Shown here one piece after another: positions 43,779 through 54,570 of a DNA stretch of 64,000 bases. The notes under the pieces are model-generated. The model saw only the letters and a list, made by a program, of their open reading frames with translations. It did not search any database and was not told where the DNA came from. The first letter of the stretch is position 1, and each line of letters opens with the position of its first letter. This stretch comes from Clostridium hydrogenum (GTDB taxonomy: Bacteria; Bacillota; Clostridia; Clostridiales; Clostridiaceae), in contig NZ_JAEACT010000002.1 of the NCBI RefSeq assembly GCF_021432385.1, forward strand, positions 1,383,501-1,447,500, written 5' to 3'. A program made the translations under genes and the position numbers.

Positions 43779-45896
43779 CTAAAGCTTAAATCTTTGAATC
43801 ATTTCATTAAGGGATAATGCCATTTCTGCCTGAGTTTGGGCGGTATTAGCAATTTGATCTATGCCTTCAGAAACTTCATTTATGCTATCATCAATTATAC
43901 TTGCATTTTCGGAAGAATTTTGGGCAAGTACAGCTGTATTTTGAACAGCTTGGCTTATTTGATCTATTGTATCATTTAGTTCTTGGGACATTGTGGCAAT
44001 AGTACTGGACATTCCACTTATAAAATTTGCATCATTATAATAGCTAGTTCCCATTGTATTTAATTCATTAAATTGTGTAGAAATATCATTTTGGATAAAT
44101 TCTAATACATCACTGCTAGTATTTGATAGATTTTTAAATGCATTTTCAACTTTTTCGGTAATAGATTTAATATTAGTAACAGTATTTGAGGACTGTTCAG
44201 CAAGTTTTTTAACTTCGTCTGCAACTACAGCAAAGCCCTTACCGTGCTCACCAGCTCTAGCAGCTTCTATTGATGCATTTAGTGCAAGTAAATTAGTCTG
44301 CTCAGCTATATCAGCTATTGTATTTGTAAGTATAGTTATATCCTTAACTACTTTTCCATCTTCAATAGATAATAAAATATTTTGTTTCTTTTCATCACAT
44401 ACTTTATTTAGTTTTTTAATTGAAGAATTAACTTCATTTTGAACTTTAGAAGCACGTACTTTTGCACTATCTGAAGTATTTTTACCATCAGTTGATTTAT
44501 TCGATAATTCGTTTATATGAGAATTTATTTCTTCAATTGATGCTGTAATTTCTTCTGAAGAAGAACTTGTGCTCATGACGTCTTCAGATATTATCTTTGA
44601 TTGATTATTTATTTCTTGAAATTTTGATGACATTTCTTCAACAGTTGCAGATAGTTCTTCACTTGAAGCACTCAAATTTTGTGAAGAATCCATTATTTGT
44701 TTCACTAAAGCTATTAGCTCTTTTTTCATGTTTACAAAAGACTTAATTAGTGTTCCAATTTCATCATTATAGTTTAGAAGAAAGTCATAACTGCTATCAT
44801 TTGTTAAATCAAATTTAGCTGTTTTATTAACAAAAGAGGTAGTAGCCACAATTGGCTTTGCAATTACTTTTCCAATCAGTAATGCAATGAAAGAGAAAAT
44901 TGCAATTAAAATTATAGCAAGTACTATGATGAAAAATTTTAAATTAGATAGTTCACTAAAAATATCATCAAAGGTAACATTTAATAATAGGATGTTTCCA
45001 TTTTTTAATTTACTAAAGGCAAGTAAAGTTTGTTTACCATTTAAAGTGCCTTCCACAGTTCCTTCAGGTTGATTTTTCATGATGCTTAATTTATCTTTTA
45101 AAGCACCATTATCAATTTGTTCAAGGTTATTTTTTTGTGTGTACTTTTTGTCGACTAAAAAATTTAAGTTATTATTTAATAAGGATGCATAGCCATTGTT
45201 AAAAACCTTGATTTCATTAATCATTTTCATATAATCATTAAAAAATAAATCTATAGCTAATACAGCAACTAATTTGTCATTTTTAAAAATTGGTTTTGTA
45301 TATGAAATCCTCATATCTTTTTTATTAGCATTAGAGTTGCCAGCAGCATCTAGATGAGGATCACTCCATATGGCTTTTTTTAATTTTACTGGATTGTAAT
45401 ACCATCCCATTGAAGGCTTACTTTCATCAAAATCAGTTATTTTAAATTTATCTCTTTCTTTTAAATCATTACTTCCAATGGCACCTTCATAGCAAATTTG
45501 ATATAAACTTTTTGTTATTTCAGGGTTTAATATTAATGTAATTCCTAAGGTTTTATTATTACTTAAACCTATTTTTTTTATGTAAGCATTTATTGAATCA
45601 ATATATTGTTTGCTGTAATTTGAATCCGTTGATGCTTTGTTTTCATCGTAAGATGAAGTTATAAAACTAGATATATTATTAGCCGAGTTTTCTGTATCTG
45701 TGAGTAAGCTATTTATTTCATTTCCTTTATTTTTCGATATTTCAATAAGTTTAGACTTAGATTCATTTTCTAATAAATTTGAAGTTTTTTGTATACAAAC
45801 AAATGAAGTAATAGAAATACACAGTACACAAGAAGCTATAATTGGAGCGATTATTTTATAGCTTATGTGTGATTGTAATTTTTTTAGTAAGTTCAA
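43779..45896 (-). CDS. Methyl-accepting chemotaxis protein (Cache sensor)
   Basis: 705 residues. Membrane helices at about 13-35 and 318-342 flank an extracellular double-Cache-like sensor (about 40-315; [20 protein letters not shown] and [25 protein letters not shown] are typical). HAMP linker, then a long cytoplasmic coiled-coil with hairpin tip [39 protein letters not shown]. The family passes ligand signals to CheA-CheW; the ligand is unknown, though small organic acids or amino acids are common for this sensor type. It is transcribed alone. Confidence 0.93.
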   Translation of the reverse strand: MNLLKKLQSHISYKIIAPIIASCVLCISITSFVCIQKTSNLLENESKSKLIEISKNKGNEINSLLTDTENSANNISSFITSSYDENKASTDSNYSKQYIDSINAYIKKIGLSNNKTLGITLILNPEITKSLYQICYEGAIGSNDLKERDKFKITDFDESKPSMGWYYNPVKLKKAIWSDPHLDAAGNSNANKKDMRISYTKPIFKNDKLVAVLAIDLFFNDYMKMINEIKVFNNGYASLLNNNLNFLVDKKYTQKNNLEQIDNGALKDKLSIMKNQPEGTVEGTLNGKQTLLAFSKLKNGNILLLNVTFDDIFSELSNLKFFIIVLAIILIAIFSFIALLIGKVIAKPIVATTSFVNKTAKFDLTNDSSYDFLLNYNDEIGTLIKSFVNMKKELIALVKQIMDSSQNLSASSEELSATVEEMSSKFQEINNQSKIISEDVMSTSSSSEEITASIEEINSHINELSNKSTDGKNTSDSAKVRASKVQNEVNSSIKKLNKVCDEKKQNILLSIEDGKVVKDITILTNTIADIAEQTNLLALNASIEAARAGEHGKGFAVVADEVKKLAEQSSNTVTNIKSITEKVENAFKNLSNTSSDVLEFIQNDISTQFNELNTMGTSYYNDANFISGMSSTIATMSQELNDTIDQISQAVQNTAVLAQNSSENASIIDDSINEVSEGIDQIANTAQTQAEMALSLNEMIQRFKL

Positions 45897-46155
45897 TAGT
45901 TACAACTCCTTTATAATTAAAAATATAGATATAGTTATAATTAATTATCGTAAAAATTGTACAATTCTACAGTCATAATTGTAATTTACATAAATTGTAT
46001 GATATCCGTTAAAGGAAATAACCTATATATTTATGTTATTATAGGTTGATTTTAAGGTTGATATTTCAACTAGGAATTGTATATAATAGTATAGATAAAC
46101 AATTTTAAAAGTTAAAATTGTAAATTCCAAGTTTATCCTGAAAGCAATATTTTTT

Positions 46156-46438
46156 AATTCACAGTTCACGATGCACAATTCACAATGAAGGAGGATTTTC
46201 CTCCGCTTTGCTGCAGAAAATCTTAAAACTTATTTTTTTATTGCTTACACAATAGCACCATTTATGGTGCTATGCGGAGCTTATAATTTAAGATTTGCCT
46301 GACGAAAGTTTATTAATATACAAAGTTTTATTGCACTACTATTGAAAGTAATTCTACTAAGTTAAAGAACCTACATGGGCTTTACGCCCAAACCCCTAGT
46401 ATGTGTATCCTTCATTGTGCATTGTGAACTGTGAATTA
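46156..46438. repeat. R1 repeat, copy e (GTTCACAATGCAC-type ends)
   Basis: About 280 bp. The left end is built of different heptamers (CACAGTT, CACGATG, CACAATT, CACAATG) followed by AAGGAGGATTTT; the right end has ATCCTTCATTGTGCATTG and TGAACTGTGAATT. The interior words CGCTTTGCTGCAGAAAATCT and TAAAACTTATTTTT match copy a, whose ends are of the other type. An extra hairpin AGCACCAT / ATGGTGCT lies inside. The rest of 45897-46155 is AT-rich with no recognised feature. Confidence 0.82.
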
Positions 46439-46444
46439 AAAATA

Positions 46445-46613
46445 TTGACATAAGGATGAATTTGGTATTAGCAATTTCAATGTTCCAGGTTGTATATCTT
46501 TAGTAGGAGATAAAAACACAGTTTGGTTGGTAGTCCAAACGCATTTTATATGTAAGTAACCTGCCCTCGAGGTTGTCCATTCTCTTGAAATAAAATTTAA
46601 GCGAGGGAATAAG
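46445..46613 (+). promoter_or_regulatory. Probable yjdF riboswitch
   Basis: A structured leader directly before yjdF. CCAGGTT (46485-46491) and AACCTG (46558-46563) close a domain holding ATCT/AGAT and GTTTGG/CCAAAC (46521-46540) hairpins. Just after it, CCCTCG (46564-46569) can pair with CGAGGG (46602-46607), which is the ribosome site 8 bp before the ATG. That suits ligand control of translation. The yjdF motif is known to sit before yjdF and to bind azaaromatic compounds. A TTGACA at 46445 may be the -35 box. Assignment is by context and folding, not by alignment. Confidence 0.62.
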
Positions 46614-46615
46614 AA

Positions 46616-47026
46616 ATGAAGATTACTTTAAATGTGTTTTACGAAGACCCATTTTGGGTAGGTGTTTTTGAAAAAAGTTTTGAGGATAATTTGGAAGTAG
46701 CTAAGGTAGTATTTGGCAGCGAACCAAAGGATGGGGAAGTATATGAATTTATATTGAGAAGATATAATTCAATTAAATTTAGTTCTCCAATTAAGGATAT
46801 AGGTATTAAAAATAAAAAACTTAATCCAAAGAAGCTTCAAAGAAAGATAAAAGAGCAAGTCCAAAATTGTGGTTTAGGAACTAAAGCGCAAAACGCATTA
46901 AAATTGGAATTTGAAAATAATAAAAAGCAAAGAAAAGAAACAGCAAAAATAAAGAGAGAAGAAGCTGAAAAAATAAGATTCCAATTAAAACAGCAAAAGA
47001 AAAAGGATAAAAAAAGAGGACATTAA
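46616..47026 (+). CDS. yjdF: YjdF family protein (DUF2992)
   Basis: 136 residues. The conserved start LNVFYEDPFWVGVFEKSFEDNLEVAKVVFGSEPKDGEVYEFIL is followed by KFSSPIKD and a strongly basic, Gln/Lys-rich helix (about 60-136) ending in KKDKKRGH. The fold is unassigned; the basic tail suggests nucleic acid binding. In other Firmicutes the gene is controlled by a riboswitch sensing azaaromatic molecules and may help detoxification. GAGGG is the ribosome site. It is a single-gene unit with a terminator at its stop. Confidence 0.88.
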   Translation: MKITLNVFYEDPFWVGVFEKSFEDNLEVAKVVFGSEPKDGEVYEFILRRYNSIKFSSPIKDIGIKNKKLNPKKLQRKIKEQVQNCGLGTKAQNALKLEFENNKKQRKETAKIKREEAEKIRFQLKQQKKKDKKRGH

Positions 47027-47071
47027 TGAGGCTGCTGCACTAAATAATTTTAGTGCAGCAGCCTCATTAAT
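47022..47071. terminator. Bidirectional terminator between yjdF and the chemoreceptor gene
   Basis: ATTAATGAGGCTGCTGCACT pairs perfectly with AGTGCAGCAGCCTCATTAAT, flanked by T-rich tracts on both strands. It includes the yjdF stop codon and serves the convergent gene at 47090 too. Confidence 0.92.
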
Positions 47072-47089
47072 GTTCTCTTTAAAATATTG

Positions 47090-49144
47090 CTAATTTATTT
47101 TAAACTTATTAACTAGATTAAATAAATCTTGAGCTCTTTCAGATTGTTCACTTGCCATTTTTGCAACTTCCTGTATAGCAGCAGTTGACTCTTGAACACT
47201 AGAAAGTATTTCTTTTGAGCTTTCTGATGAATTTAAGGTTACAGCTTCAGTATCTTGAATTAGAGTACTAACCTCAGAGATTGCATTATTTATTTCAATA
47301 GTTCTTAGTGAAATTTTTTCGTATAATTCATTTATTGTGTTTGAGTTGTTTTCATATTGTTCACCAGTCTTAACAAAACTACTATAATCCTTTGTCACAG
47401 TTTCATCTATAAAGCTTAGTAAGTCCTTAGAGTTTTGTGACAAATTTTCAAAGGCAGTTTTAACTTTTGATATAGTATCTTTAATATGCACAACAGTATC
47501 AGAAGTTTGCTCAGATAGTTTTCTAACTTCTTCTGCAACTACAGAAAAACCTTTGCCTTGCTCTCCAGCTCTAGCTGCTTCAATTGCCGCATTTAAGGCA
47601 AGCATGTTTGTTTGTTCAGAAATACTTGAAATTATATCAGTCATATTTATAATTTCATTTACTATTTTTCCAGCTTCAACTGCAGCTAATATTTTTTCTT
47701 CTTTTTCCTTATATAGAATAGTACTGTTTGAACTCCTAGTCTTACTGATTTCTTTTACCTTTAAAGCCTCATTTTTGATTGAACTGGATAAGTTTTTACC
47801 AGAGCTTGTTTCGCCTGTAAGTTTATCAATCGTTGTATTTATTTCTTGAATAGTAGAACTTACTTCTATGGCAGATTTACTTGATTCGCTTATGGAAGTA
47901 TTAATTTTTTCTACAGATGAATTTATAAGTTCATATTTTGCAGACAGCTCTTCTGTAGTAGCTGAAAGTTCTTCGCTACTAGCACTCATGCCAGAAGTAT
48001 TGGCAAGAATAGCTTGTATAATTTCTTTCATATCCTCTGCCATTTTATTAAGGTAATTTCCCATTGTAGAAATTTCATCTTCAGAATCAAACTTAATTCT
48101 ATGTGTTAAATCGCCAGCGGCTATAGAACTTGCAAACATATTTACCTTTTTTAGTTTTTTAATAATATAGTTTGTGCACATTAGAATTAATATAATACTA
48201 ACTAAAATAACTGCAATTGTGGTGAAAATTGATTTAAAAAGCAAATTAGTTGCAGGAGCATCAAGCTCGCTTTGTGGTACAACTATAGCTGCAATCCAAC
48301 CAGTTTCAGGTACAGAAGCATAATACACATTTAATTTTTCATTAGAAATATTGAATGTAGTTTCACCATTTTTATTGGAAAGCATTAATTTACCAGCATT
48401 TTTTATACTTTCATTAGTGTCATCGGTAATTTTAGCTTTTAGTATTTTTTTTGAGTCTGAAGTAGCTATGTAGGTTCCTTTGCTGTCAATTAGAAAAGCT
48501 TTCCCTGATTTTTCAACCCTAATATTCTTAATCATTGTTTGAAGCGTAGATAAATTTATATCACCTGTTGCTACACCTAGAAAGTTGTTATTGCTGTCAT
48601 AAAATGGTGCAGTTGCTGTTACCATTGAAACTTTAGTAACATCATCAACATAGGGATCACTCCAAACATAACTCTTGGATGTATTTTTACCTATTTGATA
48701 CCAATCGTTTTTGGTGTAGTCATAGGTAGGGTTATTATAATCATCGGAGTATACAATAGTACCATTATTTCTAAAAGCATATGGAGCAAAGTTTTTTAAT
48801 TTTGAATCGTATTTAAATGGTTCAAACCATATACCAGTACCAAAGGTTTCAGAATTTGTAGCAGTCATTTTCATTATATATTTTTTATATTGTTCCTTTG
48901 ATAAAGTATTTGTATTTGTTTCGGCGGTTTTTGCTAAAGCTTCTGCTATTTTAGCATGTCTATCTAATCTGTCGTTAATGTCTGAAATAACAAAATCCAG
49001 TTTATTATTCATTTTTATTGAAGCATCATTTAGGATTTGCTTTTTACTCGTGTAGTAACTTACCGAAGATAAAATAGACATACCAATGATAATTGCAGGA
49101 GTTAAAATAATTAATGTTTTTGATTTTATGCTTTTTAAATTCAT
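47090..49144 (-). CDS. Methyl-accepting chemotaxis protein (dCache sensor)
   Basis: 684 residues from ATG 49144 (AGGAGG upstream; the longer frame has no ribosome site). Membrane helix about 7-28, dCache_1 sensor about 40-300 ([67 protein letters not shown] are classic), helix about 305-328, HAMP about 330-385, then the signalling hairpin [39 protein letters not shown]. Such dCache domains often bind amino acids; the ligand here is unknown. It has no che gene nearby. Confidence 0.94.
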   Translation of the reverse strand: MNLKSIKSKTLIILTPAIIIGMSILSSVSYYTSKKQILNDASIKMNNKLDFVISDINDRLDRHAKIAEALAKTAETNTNTLSKEQYKKYIMKMTATNSETFGTGIWFEPFKYDSKLKNFAPYAFRNNGTIVYSDDYNNPTYDYTKNDWYQIGKNTSKSYVWSDPYVDDVTKVSMVTATAPFYDSNNNFLGVATGDINLSTLQTMIKNIRVEKSGKAFLIDSKGTYIATSDSKKILKAKITDDTNESIKNAGKLMLSNKNGETTFNISNEKLNVYYASVPETGWIAAIVVPQSELDAPATNLLFKSIFTTIAVILVSIILILMCTNYIIKKLKKVNMFASSIAAGDLTHRIKFDSEDEISTMGNYLNKMAEDMKEIIQAILANTSGMSASSEELSATTEELSAKYELINSSVEKINTSISESSKSAIEVSSTIQEINTTIDKLTGETSSGKNLSSSIKNEALKVKEISKTRSSNSTILYKEKEEKILAAVEAGKIVNEIINMTDIISSISEQTNMLALNAAIEAARAGEQGKGFSVVAEEVRKLSEQTSDTVVHIKDTISKVKTAFENLSQNSKDLLSFIDETVTKDYSSFVKTGEQYENNSNTINELYEKISLRTIEINNAISEVSTLIQDTEAVTLNSSESSKEILSSVQESTAAIQEVAKMASEQSERAQDLFNLVNKFKIN

Positions 49145-49440
49145 TATATACCTCCTAAATTTTGTCGTAAATGTTTTAAGGATGCACATAACATAATTCC
49201 CAATATATTTATTATACATTGATATATGATAAAAGAGTAGTAATTTTTTAAAAATTCAGCGTATTCTATATGGAATTTGTAAATTGACTTAATAAACAAT
49301 AAAATATTGACATAAATAAGTGGTTTTATTTAATAAAAATTTAATAATAAATAGCTTTTGGGTATTTGTGTGAAATGTGAAAGCTTAGTGGCAATACCAT
49401 TTAAAATGAAAGCTGTAATATATAAAAATAATACCGAATA

Positions 49441-49449
49441 TGCTATAAT
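49441..49449 (+). promoter_or_regulatory. Extended -10 promoter of the soluble receptor gene
   Basis: TGCTATAAT, 48 bp before the start at 49498, matches the extended -10 type (TGnTATAAT). The -35 region is poor. A second candidate, TTGACA at 49308 with a 17-bp spacer to TTAATA, lies further up. Nothing else is seen in 49145-49497. Confidence 0.5.
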
Positions 49450-49497
49450 TAAAGAAATTTCGCTTATGTAAAAATGGCGAGAAAAGGGGAGAATAAT

Positions 49498-50322
49498 ATG
49501 GAAAAAAATAAGGAAACAGAAGCTTTAGAGATTTTAATACCATACTTAAATGTAATTTTTGATGGTGAAATATCTGTGGCAATAGCTGATAGGGAAAAGT
49601 ATTTGTATGTTTTTTCTAGTGATAATTTACCAATTAAATCTGAAGTAGGTGCTTTAATACCTAAAGGTGGAGCCGTTTATGATGCATTGACAAGCGGAAA
49701 AACTGTAATAAAAAGGGTGCCGAAGGAGATTTATGGTGTCCCTTTTAAATCATATGCAGTACCAATTAAAGGGGAAAATAATGAAGTTAAGGGCATTATA
49801 GTAGCTGGTAAAAGTTTAGAGAAGAGTAAGAAAGTAAGCGATTTATCGGAAAATCTTGCAGTTCAATTAACGGAAATATCAACACTTGTTTCTAATTTAG
49901 TAGCTGGGGTTCAAAAATTAGCTGAATTAAATTCAAATGTAAACGCTGAAGTTGTCGCTGCAATTGAAGCAGCTAAAAGTACAGATGAGGTGCTAGGCTT
50001 TGTGCAAAGCATTTCAAAACAGACAAATCTTCTTGGTCTTAATGCAGCAATTGAATCAGCAAGGGCTGGTGAGTTAGGAAAAGGTTTTGGTGTTGTAGCA
50101 CAGGAAATAAGAAAGTTGTCAAATTCAAGTGCTGAATCAATAAAAAAAATTGATTTAGTTTTAAAAAGTATTGAAAACTCAATAGGTAAGGTATCAAATA
50201 ATATTAATCAGACTAGTGAATTATTTGAAAAGCAAGTTTCAGAGTTTGAGCAAATTAATGCATCAATACAAGAACTTAATTCTAACGCAAAGATATTGGA
50301 AGAATTTTCTAAAAAATTGTAA
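49498..50322 (+). CDS. Soluble chemoreceptor-like protein
   Basis: 274 residues from ATG 49498 (AAAGGGGAG upstream; ATG 49474 is poorer). No membrane segment. The N-terminal domain (about 1-110) reads like a small ligand- or redox-binding sensor ([61 protein letters not shown]). The C-terminal half is a shortened MCP signalling hairpin with [39 protein letters not shown] cytoplasmic receptor that would feed CheA or another kinase; the signal is unknown. Common in clostridia. Confidence 0.88.
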   Translation: MEKNKETEALEILIPYLNVIFDGEISVAIADREKYLYVFSSDNLPIKSEVGALIPKGGAVYDALTSGKTVIKRVPKEIYGVPFKSYAVPIKGENNEVKGIIVAGKSLEKSKKVSDLSENLAVQLTEISTLVSNLVAGVQKLAELNSNVNAEVVAAIEAAKSTDEVLGFVQSISKQTNLLGLNAAIESARAGELGKGFGVVAQEIRKLSNSSAESIKKIDLVLKSIENSIGKVSNNINQTSELFEKQVSEFEQINASIQELNSNAKILEEFSKKL

Positions 50323-50508
50323 ATTATGCAGAAATTTTGTCTTAAATAGATGATTATTAATGAAATACCTCTTGTGCAAGGAAAAAAATTCAAATATAAT
50401 TATATGTGTACATATACAGCAACATATGGTAATTAATTATAAGCTGCATATGAATATTGATTTTACTTATAATGATGAAAATTAAAATATGCATAGGAGA
50501 TCTTGATT

Positions 50509-51927
50509 ATGGATAAATGTACATATGATACTAATTTGGATAATATTGAATTAATGGATGTACTTGACATTGAACTTTTGCAGAAGTTTCAAGATAATTT
50601 TGCAGTTAGTATGGATATAGCTAGTGTAACTGTTGATAAGGATGGAAATCCTATTACAAAGCCAAGTTCGTACACAAGTTTTTGCAGTGATTTTATACAT
50701 TCAACAGAAGAAGGGGACAAACTATGTGCACTTTCGCATAAGTTTGGTGGTAAAAAGGCTGCCAAGCTTGGTAAACCATACATATACACATGTCATGCCG
50801 GTCTAATAGATTTTGCGGCTCCAATCTTAATTGAAGGAAAACATATGGGAACAATTTTAGGTGGGCAAGTTTTAATTCGCAATAAGAATAAAAAGACTTA
50901 CATAGAAAAGGCTAAGGAACTTAATTTAGATGTAACTAATTTTGTAAAGGCATCAAAGAAAATAAAAATTACTTCTACTAGAAATATAAGAGCCGCTGCT
51001 GAAATGTTATTTATTATTGCAAATTCACTTTCGAAAATAGGATACGAGGAATTAAAATTAAGAAAACTTTCGAAAGATCTTGAAATTGAAGTATCAGAGA
51101 AAGATACTTTGTTAAAAGAATCAAACGAATATAACAGACTAAAAACCCAATTATTTTCTACTATTTCACATGAATTAAAAACACCAATTAACATAATTTA
51201 TAGTGCAGTTCAGCTATTAGAAAGTTTTTATGATGATGGCAGCATGGAAGCATCAACTAATACCTTTGTCAAGTATTCTGGAATCATGAAACAAAATTGT
51301 TTTAGGCTTATAAGATTGATAAACAATTTAATTGATATGAATAAAATAGAATTAGGTTTTTATGATGTTAATTTGCAAAATTTCAATGTTGTTGAAAAAG
51401 TAGAGGATATAACCTTGTCTGTTGTGGAGTTTGCGCGTCAAAAAAATATTAATATTATATTCGACACTGATGTGGAAGAAAAAATAATAGCGATTGATGT
51501 GGAAAAAATGGAAAGAATAATATTAAATTTGTTATCAAATGCAATAAAGTTTACTGAATCAGGAGGAGAAATTCTTGTAAATTTGCATGATAAAAATAAT
51601 TTTGTAGAGATTTCTGTTAAGGATACAGGGGCAGGAATACCAGAGGATATGCTTCAAAAAATATTTTACCCATTTGTTCAAGTGGATAGTTCATTTAGAA
51701 GAAATGCAGAAGGCAGTGGAATAGGTTTATCACTTGTAAAATCATTAGTTGAGATACAAGGTGGTAAGATTTTTGTAAAAAGTGAGATAAATAAAGGAAG
51801 TGAATTTATAGTACAATTGCCATCAAAATTGGTAGAAGATAATTCAAAAAATTCTATTAACAATGATAATAATTTTGAAGAAAGCGATAGAAAAACAAAA
51901 ATTGAATTTTCAGATATATATCTATAA
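50509..51927 (+). CDS. PocR-domain sensor histidine kinase
   Basis: 472 residues from ATG 50509 (AGGAGA 8 bp upstream). N-terminal PocR ligand-binding domain (about 12-165: LQKFQDNFAVSMDIASVTVDKDGNPIT ... CHAGLIDFAAPILIEGKHMGTILGGQVL), with cysteines at CSDF, CALS and TCHAG that could hold a metal or cluster. Short coiled-coil, HisKA (FSTISHELKTPINIIYSAVQ, phospho-His) and HATPase (NLLSNAIKFTESGGEI, DTGAGIPEDML, GSGIGLSLVKSLVEIQGG). No membrane helix and no response regulator next to it, so an orphan cytoplasmic kinase. Orphan kinases in clostridia can phosphorylate Spo0A; whether this one does is unknown. Confidence 0.92.
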   Translation: MDKCTYDTNLDNIELMDVLDIELLQKFQDNFAVSMDIASVTVDKDGNPITKPSSYTSFCSDFIHSTEEGDKLCALSHKFGGKKAAKLGKPYIYTCHAGLIDFAAPILIEGKHMGTILGGQVLIRNKNKKTYIEKAKELNLDVTNFVKASKKIKITSTRNIRAAAEMLFIIANSLSKIGYEELKLRKLSKDLEIEVSEKDTLLKESNEYNRLKTQLFSTISHELKTPINIIYSAVQLLESFYDDGSMEASTNTFVKYSGIMKQNCFRLIRLINNLIDMNKIELGFYDVNLQNFNVVEKVEDITLSVVEFARQKNINIIFDTDVEEKIIAIDVEKMERIILNLLSNAIKFTESGGEILVNLHDKNNFVEISVKDTGAGIPEDMLQKIFYPFVQVDSSFRRNAEGSGIGLSLVKSLVEIQGGKIFVKSEINKGSEFIVQLPSKLVEDNSKNSINNDNNFEESDRKTKIEFSDIYL

Positions 51928-52052
51928 AGATATCTCTATATTAAAATATTGAGAATTGATTATAAGTGGAGTATAATGATACTCGTGGATAAATCAGTAC
52001 ATAATGTAGTAATTTAAGTTTATAACGGCATGGTAATCTAAAATATTAAATA

Positions 52053-52091
52053 AAAGCGATATGAAATGTAAATTTATTTTCATATCGCTTT
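52053..52091. terminator. Terminator after the histidine kinase gene
   Basis: AAAGCGATATGAAA pairs with TTTCATATCGCTTT around a 10-12 base AT loop, with A and T runs outside. Confidence 0.82.
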
Positions 52092-52181
52092 GCTATGTCT
52101 TGCTACGTAAGCGTATTTTATAGGATTGGAGGGCATTTATAGAGCAGAGTACATATAAGATAAGGTTGGCGATTTGTGTAA

Positions 52182-53567
52182 ATGAAAATGTTAAGAAAAG
52201 ATGTTATGAATTTGACACTTCCTATATTTGCAGAACAACTATTTGTAACATTAATGGGAATGATTAATACAATGATGGCTGGACATATTGGTAAAGAGGC
52301 GGTTTCAGCCATAGGAATGATTGACTCAATAAACAATATATTTATAGCTTTTTTTTCAGCTCTGGCTGTTGGTGGAACAGTAGTTGTAGCACAGTACATT
52401 GGAAGAGGAAATATAAAAAAAGCAAATGATGCTACAAAACAAGCTCTTTATTCAAGTGTTGGAATATCTCTTGTAATTACGATTATAATGCTAATACTTA
52501 GAAAACCAATTATTGCAGCGCTTTTTGGAGCTGCTGAAAAAGAAGTTATTTTAGATGGCTATAAGTATCTTGGAATAACATTGTTTACTTATCCACTTAT
52601 AACAATTGATCTTGTTTCAAATGGTATACTTAGGGGAGCTGGTGATACTAAAACTCCAATGAAAATATCTATATTTATGAATATTTTAAATGTGGGATTT
52701 AGTTGGACTTTTATAAATGGCTTAAAATTTGGAAATAAAATAATTATTGGTGGAATGGGAATTACTGGTGCAGCACTTGGCATAGCAACAGCAAGGACAA
52801 TAGGTGGAATTATTATAATTACAATTTTATTGAGGGGATCTAGAATAATAAAATTAAAGAAGTTAAGGCAGTTTAAGCTTGATAAGGCATTGTTAAAACC
52901 AATATTTGGAATAGGAGTTCCAGCAAGCGTTGAATCACTTTTGTTTAATGGTGGAAAACTTATAATGCAAATCTTTATAGTTGATATGGGAACTATAGCC
53001 ATGGCTTCAAATACTATTACTAATTCAATTGCAAATTTTATTAATATACCAGGTAATTCTCTTGTTATTGCGGCAACCGCATTAGTTGGACAATATATGG
53101 GAAAAGGTGATGAAAAAGAAGCTGAAAAATGTTTATCCCATTTGGTTAAACTTTCTACAGTACTTCTAACAATAGTTGGAGCAATATCTATTATTTTTTC
53201 AAAGCATGTACCAGGGCTGTTTACAAATAATGTTGCAGTTATTAATTTATGCTCAAAAGTTCTAGTAATAAATGCTTTTGCAATTATCGTATGGTCACTT
53301 GCATTTGTTTTGCCTGCAGGGCTTAAGGGAGCAGGAGATGCAAAATATACAATGGTAACATCAATTATAGGGATGTGGGCATTTAGAATTACACTTGGAT
53401 ATTTACTTGGTGTAACTTTTAAATTTGGTCTAATTGGAATATTCTTGGGAATGTATATAGATTGGCTTGTACGCGGGATTTTGTATTTAATAAGATTTAA
53501 GACAGGAAAATGGAAAGGGCACATTGTTATAGAAAAGACAACTAAACTTAAGGATTGTGAGGAATAA
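52182..53567 (+). CDS. MATE-family multidrug/Na+ efflux transporter
   Basis: 461 residues, about 12 membrane helices in two MatE halves. First half: LTLPIFAEQLFVTLMGMINTMMAGHIGKEAVSAIG and SNGILRGAGDTKTPM; second half: GIGVPASVESLLFNGGKLIMQ, SLVIAATALVGQYMGKGDEKEAE and LPAGLKGAGDAKYTM. Exports cationic drugs or metabolites using Na+ or H+. The substrate cannot be predicted. It is 2 bp from the next transporter gene, with which it probably forms a two-gene operon. Confidence 0.93.
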   Translation: MKMLRKDVMNLTLPIFAEQLFVTLMGMINTMMAGHIGKEAVSAIGMIDSINNIFIAFFSALAVGGTVVVAQYIGRGNIKKANDATKQALYSSVGISLVITIIMLILRKPIIAALFGAAEKEVILDGYKYLGITLFTYPLITIDLVSNGILRGAGDTKTPMKISIFMNILNVGFSWTFINGLKFGNKIIIGGMGITGAALGIATARTIGGIIIITILLRGSRIIKLKKLRQFKLDKALLKPIFGIGVPASVESLLFNGGKLIMQIFIVDMGTIAMASNTITNSIANFINIPGNSLVIAATALVGQYMGKGDEKEAEKCLSHLVKLSTVLLTIVGAISIIFSKHVPGLFTNNVAVINLCSKVLVINAFAIIVWSLAFVLPAGLKGAGDAKYTMVTSIIGMWAFRITLGYLLGVTFKFGLIGIFLGMYIDWLVRGILYLIRFKTGKWKGHIVIEKTTKLKDCEE

Positions 53568-53569
53568 TT

Positions 53570-54490
53570 ATGTACAGTGGTGAAATTGCAGCAAAATCAA
53601 AGGTTCGGGTAAAGGGAATAGCTTTTGTGCTATTTGCAGCAACTTTATGGGGAGTTTCAGGAACATTTGCACAGTATTTATTTCAAAAAGTAGGAGTAAA
53701 TACCGATTGGCTTGTAGAGATTAGATTATTATGTTCAGGTCTAGGATTACTTGCAATCGCATGTATTAAGGGTGACAAAAATGTATTTAAAATTTGGAGA
53801 AATAAGCATTATGCTTTTTCATTGATTATATTTTCAATTTTGGGTATGCTGGGAGTTCAATATTCGTATTTTACGTCAATAAAGTATTCAAATTCTGCAA
53901 CAGCAACAGTACTGCAAAATTTGGGAATTGTAGTTATAGTTTTATATTCAGCAATAATAAGTAAGAAAGTTCCTGATTTAAGAGAAACCTTAGCAGTAAT
54001 ATTAGCACTTATAGGAACATTCCTGCTTGCAACTAATGGAAATTTTCATAGATTGTCCATATCAAAATCAGCTTTGTTTTGGGGAGTAAGTGCGGCTGTT
54101 ACTGTGGCATTTTATACAGTATATCCAAGAAAACTACTTTTGAAATATGGCTCTACAGTTGTCGTTGGTTGGGCTATGTTAATTGGGGGAATTGTATTTA
54201 GCTTTTTTCATTCTCCATTAAATTTTCAGGGAAACTTTTCAATCAATGGAATTTTGGCTGTGCTTTTTGTGATTCTACTTGGAACACTTATACCATTTTA
54301 CTGCTATTTTGAAAGTATAATTTACATAAAAGCAAGTGAAGCTGGTGTGTTAAGCTGTGCAGAACCTTTATCAGCAACTATTTTAGCTGTACTATGGCTT
54401 GATACAAAATTTACCTGTGTGGAATTAATGGGGATTTTGTGCATTGTAAGCACAATTATTATTTTATCAATAGAGAAAAAGAGAGGATAA
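53570..54490 (+). CDS. DMT-superfamily (EamA) exporter
   Basis: 306 residues, about 10 membrane helices in two EamA repeats: GIAFVLFAATLWGVSGTFAQYLF ... YSYFTSIKYSNSATATVLQNL, and SALFWGVSAAVTVAFYTVYPRKLL ... CYFESIIYIKASEAGVLSCAEPLSATILAVLWL. Typically exports amino acids or other small metabolites. It starts 2 bp after the MATE gene, with GTGAGGA as ribosome site. Two exporters in a row suggest removal of related compounds. Confidence 0.92.
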   Translation: MYSGEIAAKSKVRVKGIAFVLFAATLWGVSGTFAQYLFQKVGVNTDWLVEIRLLCSGLGLLAIACIKGDKNVFKIWRNKHYAFSLIIFSILGMLGVQYSYFTSIKYSNSATATVLQNLGIVVIVLYSAIISKKVPDLRETLAVILALIGTFLLATNGNFHRLSISKSALFWGVSAAVTVAFYTVYPRKLLLKYGSTVVVGWAMLIGGIVFSFFHSPLNFQGNFSINGILAVLFVILLGTLIPFYCYFESIIYIKASEAGVLSCAEPLSATILAVLWLDTKFTCVELMGILCIVSTIIILSIEKKRG

Positions 54491-54544
54491 TTACAGTCAA
54501 TGTATACAATTATTTAAGTTTGTGGTAAATTTAATGTGTATATA

Positions 54545-54570
54545 TCGACAAATATGTGCCTGCTTCGACA
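54545..54570 (-). promoter_or_regulatory. Two 0A boxes upstream of a chemoreceptor gene
   Basis: On the minus strand TGTCGAA (54564-54570, exact) and TGTCGAT (54545-54550 plus one base, one mismatch), 20 bp apart, each in a TTTGTCGA context, about 50-75 bp before the ATG at 54621. Spacing of two helical turns favours paired Spo0A dimers. Activation or repression cannot be told because the promoter is not clear. Confidence 0.6.

Noticed and set aside
52589..53524. 311-residue minus-strand frame opposite the MATE gene
   Set aside because: Shadow frame; the sense strand encodes a clear MATE transporter.
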